Origin: DAOUKH01 sp034421515
Lineage (GTDB): Bacteria > Chloroflexota > Dehalococcoidia > SHYB01
Assembly (NCBI GenBank): GCA_034421515.1
Contig: DAOUKH010000103.1
Location: 1 to 9,272, forward strand
Reading direction: 5' to 3'
Length of the DNA stretch: 9,272 bases
The translations under genes were made by a program, and so were the position numbers. Shown one piece after another: positions 6,164 through 9,272 of the stretch. A model generated the notes under the pieces. The model saw only the letters and a program-made list of their open reading frames with translations, had not been told where the DNA came from and made no database searches. Numbering within the stretch: the first letter of the stretch is position 1; the number at the start of each line of letters is the position of its first letter.

Positions 6164-6190
6164 CCTCAAGTGCCGTGCCGAACCTTGAGG
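6164..6190. promoter_or_regulatory. Inverted repeat CCTCAAG-N13-CTTGAGG, possible operator
   Basis: CCTCAAG (6164-6170) and CTTGAGG (6184-6190) are perfect seven-base inverted arms with 13 bases between. The right arm coincides with the -35 hexamer of the plus-strand promoter candidate, and the repeat lies about at the predicted start of the minus-strand transcript. A dimeric regulator bound here could affect both directions. As RNA it would be the first stem-loop of the amidohydrolase operon leader. Seven-base arms can occur by chance, so confidence is moderate. Confidence 0.4.
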
Positions 6191-6214
6191 AGTGGTGCGA
6201 ACTATAGGTAGAAT
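6185..6214 (+). promoter_or_regulatory. Candidate promoter for the aconitase-SDR operon
   Basis: TTGAGG (6185-6190, four of six consensus matches) is followed after 18 nt by TAGAAT (6209-6214, five of six). The predicted start near 6221 gives a leader of about 27 nt before the ATG at 6248. The -35 is weak and overlaps an inverted-repeat arm, which would fit a regulated promoter. Confidence 0.4.
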
Positions 6215-6230
6215 CCGCGCACCCTGTCAA
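6201..6230 (-). promoter_or_regulatory. Sigma-70-type promoter for the amidohydrolase-ADH-CoA-transferase operon
   Basis: On the minus strand a perfect TTGACA (6230-6225) is followed after 18 nt by TATAGT (6206-6201), five of six -10 matches. The predicted transcript would start near 6194, leaving a leader of about 100 nt that contains both inverted repeats. The arrangement (CC before TTGACA, 18-nt spacer, near-consensus -10) is the same as at the crotonase promoter, which strengthens both calls. It is interleaved with the plus-strand aconitase promoter. Confidence 0.6.
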
Positions 6231-6247
6231 GGAAAATCAGGTGTGCC

Positions 6248-8539
6248 ATGCCGCCCGTAGACTCGACTCCCCACATGGTCGAGGAAAGCTACCGCAAGAC
6301 CGAGCGGAACCTGCAGGTCGTCCGGTCGAGGCTCGGCAGGCCGCTGAGCCTCGCGGAGAAGATTCTCTACGGCCACGTGACCGACCCCGCCGGCCAAGAC
6401 CTGACCTCGGCCGATAGCTACCTCTACCTCAACCCGGACCGCGTCGCGATGTCCGACTCCTCGGGCCCGATGGCGCTCTTGCAGTTCATGTTGGCGGGAC
6501 GCAAGGAAGTCGCGTCGCCTACAACGGTCCACTGCGACCATCTGATCCAAGCCCGCCAAGGGGCCGGCCGCGACCTCGAGACCGCCTCCATCGAGAACCA
6601 CGAAACGTATGCCTTCCTGCGTTCGGCGGCCCAGAAATATGGCATCGGATTCTGGGGCCCAGGCTCCGGGATCATCCACCAGGTGATCTTCGAGCGGTAC
6701 GCCTTCCCCGGCGGCCTCCTGCTGGGCGTCGACTCACACACGCCGAATGCCGGCGGTCTGGGCATGCTGGGCGTCGGGACCGGCGGCGCCGATTCTGTCG
6801 ACGTGATGGCGGGCCTCCCCTGGGAACTCAAGCGTCCCGGCGTCATCGGCGTGCGCCTCACCGGGGAAATGAACGGCTGGACGGCACCGAAGGACGTCAT
6901 TCTGCTTCTCTGCGGCATCCTCACCACGCGCGGCGGCACCAATCGGGTCATCGAATACTTCGGCCCCGGCGCGGAGACGATCAGCTGTACCGGGAAGGCC
7001 ACCATCACCAACATGGGCGCAGAGCTCGGCGCTACCTCGTCCATCTTCCCCTACGACGAAGGGATGAACCGCTATCTTCGCGCGTCGGGACGGGCCGAAG
7101 TGGCGGCGCTGGCGGGCGAGCACGCGCGGCTGCTCCGGGCCGACCCGGAAGTCGAGGCCGACCCGGAGCAGTTTTTCGAGCAGGTCATCGACATCGACCT
7201 TTCGGCGCTTGAGCCGCACCTCGTGGGGCCGCACACTCCCGACCTGGCGCGGCCCGTCTCCGGCATGGCTGCGGCCGTTGCGCAGGAGGACTATCCGGAC
7301 GGTATCTCGGTGGCCCTGATCGGCAGTTGCACCAACTCGTCGTACGAGGACATCGCCAGGGCCGCGGACATCGCGGAGCAGGCGCGGGCGCAAGGAGCCA
7401 AAGTACGGACGCCGTTACTGGTGACGCCGGGGTCGGAGCAGATCAGGGCGACCATCGAGCGCGATGGACAGATGCATTCTTTGGAGGCCATCGGCGCGAC
7501 CGTCCTCGCCAACGCGTGCGGGCCGTGCGTGGGTCAGTGGGGCCGCTCCGACGTCGGCCCCGGGGAACGAAACTCGATCGTCACGTCGTTTAATCGCAAC
7601 TTCCCCCGCCGGAATGACGGCAGCCAAGAGACGCTGGCTTTCATCGGCAGTCCGGAGACCGTGGTGGCCTACGCACTCTCGGGGAGTCTTTCCTTCAACC
7701 CGGTGAAGGACACGCTGTCCACCGGAAACGGAGATTCGTTCAAGCTCACGCCGCCGAAGCCGGCGCCCGACGTCCCGGAGGGAGGGTTCGTGCGGGACGA
7801 GGGCGGCTATCTCCCGCCTGCCGCCAACGGCGACGCGGTCGAGATCGTCATCGACCCGGCCAGCAAGCGCATCGCGCCGCTCGAACCCTTCCCGGCGTGG
7901 GACGGGCGCGACTTCTCCGAGTTGCCGGTGCTTCTGAAAGCGTCCGGGAAGTGCACCACGGACCACATCTCCCCGGCGGGGCCGTGGCTGGCCCTGCGCG
8001 GCCACTTGGACAAGCTGACCGACAACCTCTTCCTCGGCGTGACCAACGCCTTCGCCGAAGGGCCCGGCAATGGCACGAATCAGGTGACCGGCGCCAAAGA
8101 GGAATCGTTGATGGTTATCGCCCGCGACTACAACCGCCGCGGCCTGCGGTGGGTGGTGGTCGGCGATTGGAACTACGGCGAGGGAAGCAGCCGCGAACAC
8201 GCGGCGATGTCGCCGCGCTACCTCGGCGCGATGGCGGTCATCGCCAGGAGCTTCGCCCGGATCCACGAGACGAACCTGAAGAAACAGGGTCTGCTGCCGC
8301 TGGCCTTCGCCGACCCGGCCGACTACGACCGCGTGCTGGAGACCGACCGGGTGAGCGTCACCGGCTTGACGTCGCTTCGGCCCGGCGCGCCGGTGGGGGT
8401 CGTCCTGCACCACGCCGACGGCGCCAACGAGGCAATCGAAGCGCGGCATTCCCTCAGCGAGGAGCAGATCGGCTGGTTCAAGGCCGGCTCCGCGCTCGGC
8501 GCTTTGGTGGAGCGGGGCGCCGACGCTACGGGACCATGA
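6248..8539 (+). CDS. acn: Aconitate hydratase, mitochondrial-type
   Basis: Aconitase interconverts citrate, cis-aconitate and isocitrate using a [4Fe-4S] cluster, normally in the TCA cycle. At 763 residues this matches the mitochondrial-type class (about 750-780) rather than the longer AcnA/IRP or AcnB classes. Cluster cysteines are C361 (GSCTNSSYED) and C424/C427 (ANACGPCVGQW). Substrate and acid-base residues appear in HCDH (95-98), VDSHTPN (161-167) and GEGSSREHAA (644-653), where the Ser of the swivel domain (S647/S648) and R649 are expected. The swivel domain (about 530-763) ends with the expected FARIHETNLKKQGLLPL segment (669-685). All key residues seem intact, so it should be active, although related dehydratases such as those for 2-methylcitrate or homoaconitate share these motifs. 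The ATG at 6248 lies 14 nt after AAGG and 4 nt after AGGTG. An alternative ATG at 6275 would also keep the conserved region. The downstream SDR start overlaps its stop by 4 nt. Confidence 0.95.
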   Translation: MPPVDSTPHMVEESYRKTERNLQVVRSRLGRPLSLAEKILYGHVTDPAGQDLTSADSYLYLNPDRVAMSDSSGPMALLQFMLAGRKEVASPTTVHCDHLIQARQGAGRDLETASIENHETYAFLRSAAQKYGIGFWGPGSGIIHQVIFERYAFPGGLLLGVDSHTPNAGGLGMLGVGTGGADSVDVMAGLPWELKRPGVIGVRLTGEMNGWTAPKDVILLLCGILTTRGGTNRVIEYFGPGAETISCTGKATITNMGAELGATSSIFPYDEGMNRYLRASGRAEVAALAGEHARLLRADPEVEADPEQFFEQVIDIDLSALEPHLVGPHTPDLARPVSGMAAAVAQEDYPDGISVALIGSCTNSSYEDIARAADIAEQARAQGAKVRTPLLVTPGSEQIRATIERDGQMHSLEAIGATVLANACGPCVGQWGRSDVGPGERNSIVTSFNRNFPRRNDGSQETLAFIGSPETVVAYALSGSLSFNPVKDTLSTGNGDSFKLTPPKPAPDVPEGGFVRDEGGYLPPAANGDAVEIVIDPASKRIAPLEPFPAWDGRDFSELPVLLKASGKCTTDHISPAGPWLALRGHLDKLTDNLFLGVTNAFAEGPGNGTNQVTGAKEESLMVIARDYNRRGLRWVVVGDWNYGEGSSREHAAMSPRYLGAMAVIARSFARIHETNLKKQGLLPLAFADPADYDRVLETDRVSVTGLTSLRPGAPVGVVLHHADGANEAIEARHSLSEEQIGWFKAGSALGALVERGADATGP

Positions 8540-9272
8540 GACTTGCCGGAAGGAAAGCCTTCGTGACCGGCGGCTCGCGGGGTATCGGCCGGGCCATCGC
8601 CTTGGAGTTCGCCGAGGAAGGGGCAGACGTAGCGGTCACCTACCTCAGCCAGGGCGCCCAGGCCGAGGAAACCGTCGCGCGCGTCGAGAACCTAGGCAGG
8701 CGCGGCGTCGCGCTGCAGTGCGACGCCGGAGATTCTGACCAGGTGCGGCGTGCCGTTGCCGAGGCCGAGGGGGCGCTCGGTGATTTGGACATCCTGGTGC
8801 ATAACGCCGGAGTCCAGGGGCGGCTCTGCCACGTCGCGGAGACGACCGAGGCGGAGCTCAAGGCCGTGCTCGACGTCAATCTCCTCGGCGCCTTCTACCT
8901 CGCACAGGCAATCCTCCCCTCCATGCGAAGGCGCCCCAGAGGCGACATGCTCTTCATCTCCAGCTCGGGGACGAAGCATGTAAGGGACATCGGCCTGCCC
9001 TACGACGTGGCCAAGAAGGCACTGGAGGTGATGGCCCAGCAGTTCGCCGCCGCCTTCTCTCAGTGGGGAATACGGGTGAATGTCGTGGCCCCGAGCATGG
9101 TGGACACCGAGATGACGCGGCAGACCCTCCGCGAGCTGGCCGAGCGGGAAGCGGCAGAGGCCGGCCCTGACGCCGAGACCAATCTCGAGTTCCTCAGGTC
9201 CCCGTCGGAGTTCCCCTTCGGCAGGATCGTCCAAGCGGAAGAGGTGGGCAAGGCCTGCGTCTTCTTCTGCTT
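8536..9272 (+). CDS. Short-chain dehydrogenase/reductase (SDR), 3' end beyond the window
   Basis: The start ATG at 8536 overlaps the aconitase stop (ATGA), and the frame stays open to the right edge, giving 245 residues. Roughly the last 20-30 of a classical SDR (about 250-280) are missing. Visible are the nucleotide-binding TGGSRGIG (11-18), HNAG (89-92), N115, S143 and the YDVAK catalytic motif (Y156, K160), so the full Asn-Ser-Tyr-Lys tetrad is present. The protein resembles FabG or glucose-1-dehydrogenase-like SDRs. R15 in the glycine-rich motif is compatible with NADP(H), a weak inference. There is no N-terminal signal or membrane segment, so it is a cytoplasmic oxidoreductase of unknown alcohol or ketone substrate. 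No strong Shine-Dalgarno precedes the ATG, and the 4-nt overlap implies translational coupling to the aconitase gene. Confidence 0.9.
   Translation, partial: MRLAGRKAFVTGGSRGIGRAIALEFAEEGADVAVTYLSQGAQAEETVARVENLGRRGVALQCDAGDSDQVRRAVAEAEGALGDLDILVHNAGVQGRLCHVAETTEAELKAVLDVNLLGAFYLAQAILPSMRRRPRGDMLFISSSGTKHVRDIGLPYDVAKKALEVMAQQFAAAFSQWGIRVNVVAPSMVDTEMTRQTLRELAEREAAEAGPDAETNLEFLRSPSEFPFGRIVQAEEVGKACVFFC

Noticed and set aside
1..9272. CRISPR array, tRNA, rRNA or a complete insertion sequence
   Set aside because: No regularly spaced repeats, cloverleaf-like segment, rRNA sequence or transposase with terminal repeats was seen. Almost all of the window is accounted for by seven coding regions.

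Overview
The window is a compact, high-G+C stretch (by eye well above 60%) with strong G/C bias at third codon positions. Gene content is an assortment of CoA-thioester enzymes, an MDR alcohol dehydrogenase, an ACMSD-type amidohydrolase and an SDR. This suits a free-living, metabolically versatile and probably uncultivated soil or marine bacterium. Chloroflexota (SAR202/Dehalococcoidia-like), Tectomicrobia-like and proteobacterial lineages all remain possible, and nothing seen here fixes the phylum. Three candidate promoters with standard -35/-10 spacing, two of them with a perfect TTGACA, indicate ordinary sigma-70-type transcription.

Layout. (1) Positions 1-350 carry the 3' end of a plus-strand gene resembling the C-terminus of a large serine recombinase. 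Its last 23 codons have different codon use and run into a small G-rich hairpin repeat (about 327-383). (2) From 6092 down to 406 lies a minus-strand cluster, in transcription order: amidohydrolase/decarboxylase, zinc alcohol dehydrogenase, an 814-residue tandem family III (CaiB/BaiF) CoA-transferase, and a crotonase. The first three look like one operon (gaps of 62 and 4 nt). The crotonase has its own strong-looking promoter in the 116-nt gap before it. (3) A 155-nt divergent region (6093-6247) holds two interleaved promoters facing opposite ways, plus inverted repeats. (4) The plus strand then carries a mitochondrial-type aconitase (6248-8539), overlapped by 4 nt by an SDR oxidoreductase that runs off the right edge.

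How they may work together. The CoA-transferase and crotonase are the same two enzyme types as CaiB and CaiD of carnitine metabolism: an acid is activated by CoA transfer, then hydrated, dehydrated or cleaved as the thioester. With the dehydrogenase and an amidohydrolase that may act as a decarboxylase, the cluster looks like a peripheral catabolic route for an organic acid that I cannot identify. The aconitase and SDR may feed products into central metabolism or merely be divergent neighbours.

The most notable single observation is in the CoA-transferase. The first half has Ser (S169) where the family's catalytic Asp should be, while the second half keeps Asp (D581), so one half of the internal pseudo-dimer appears inactive. 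I saw no CRISPR array, tRNA, rRNA, complete insertion sequence or convincing intrinsic terminator, and no gene-free stretch longer than 155 nt.
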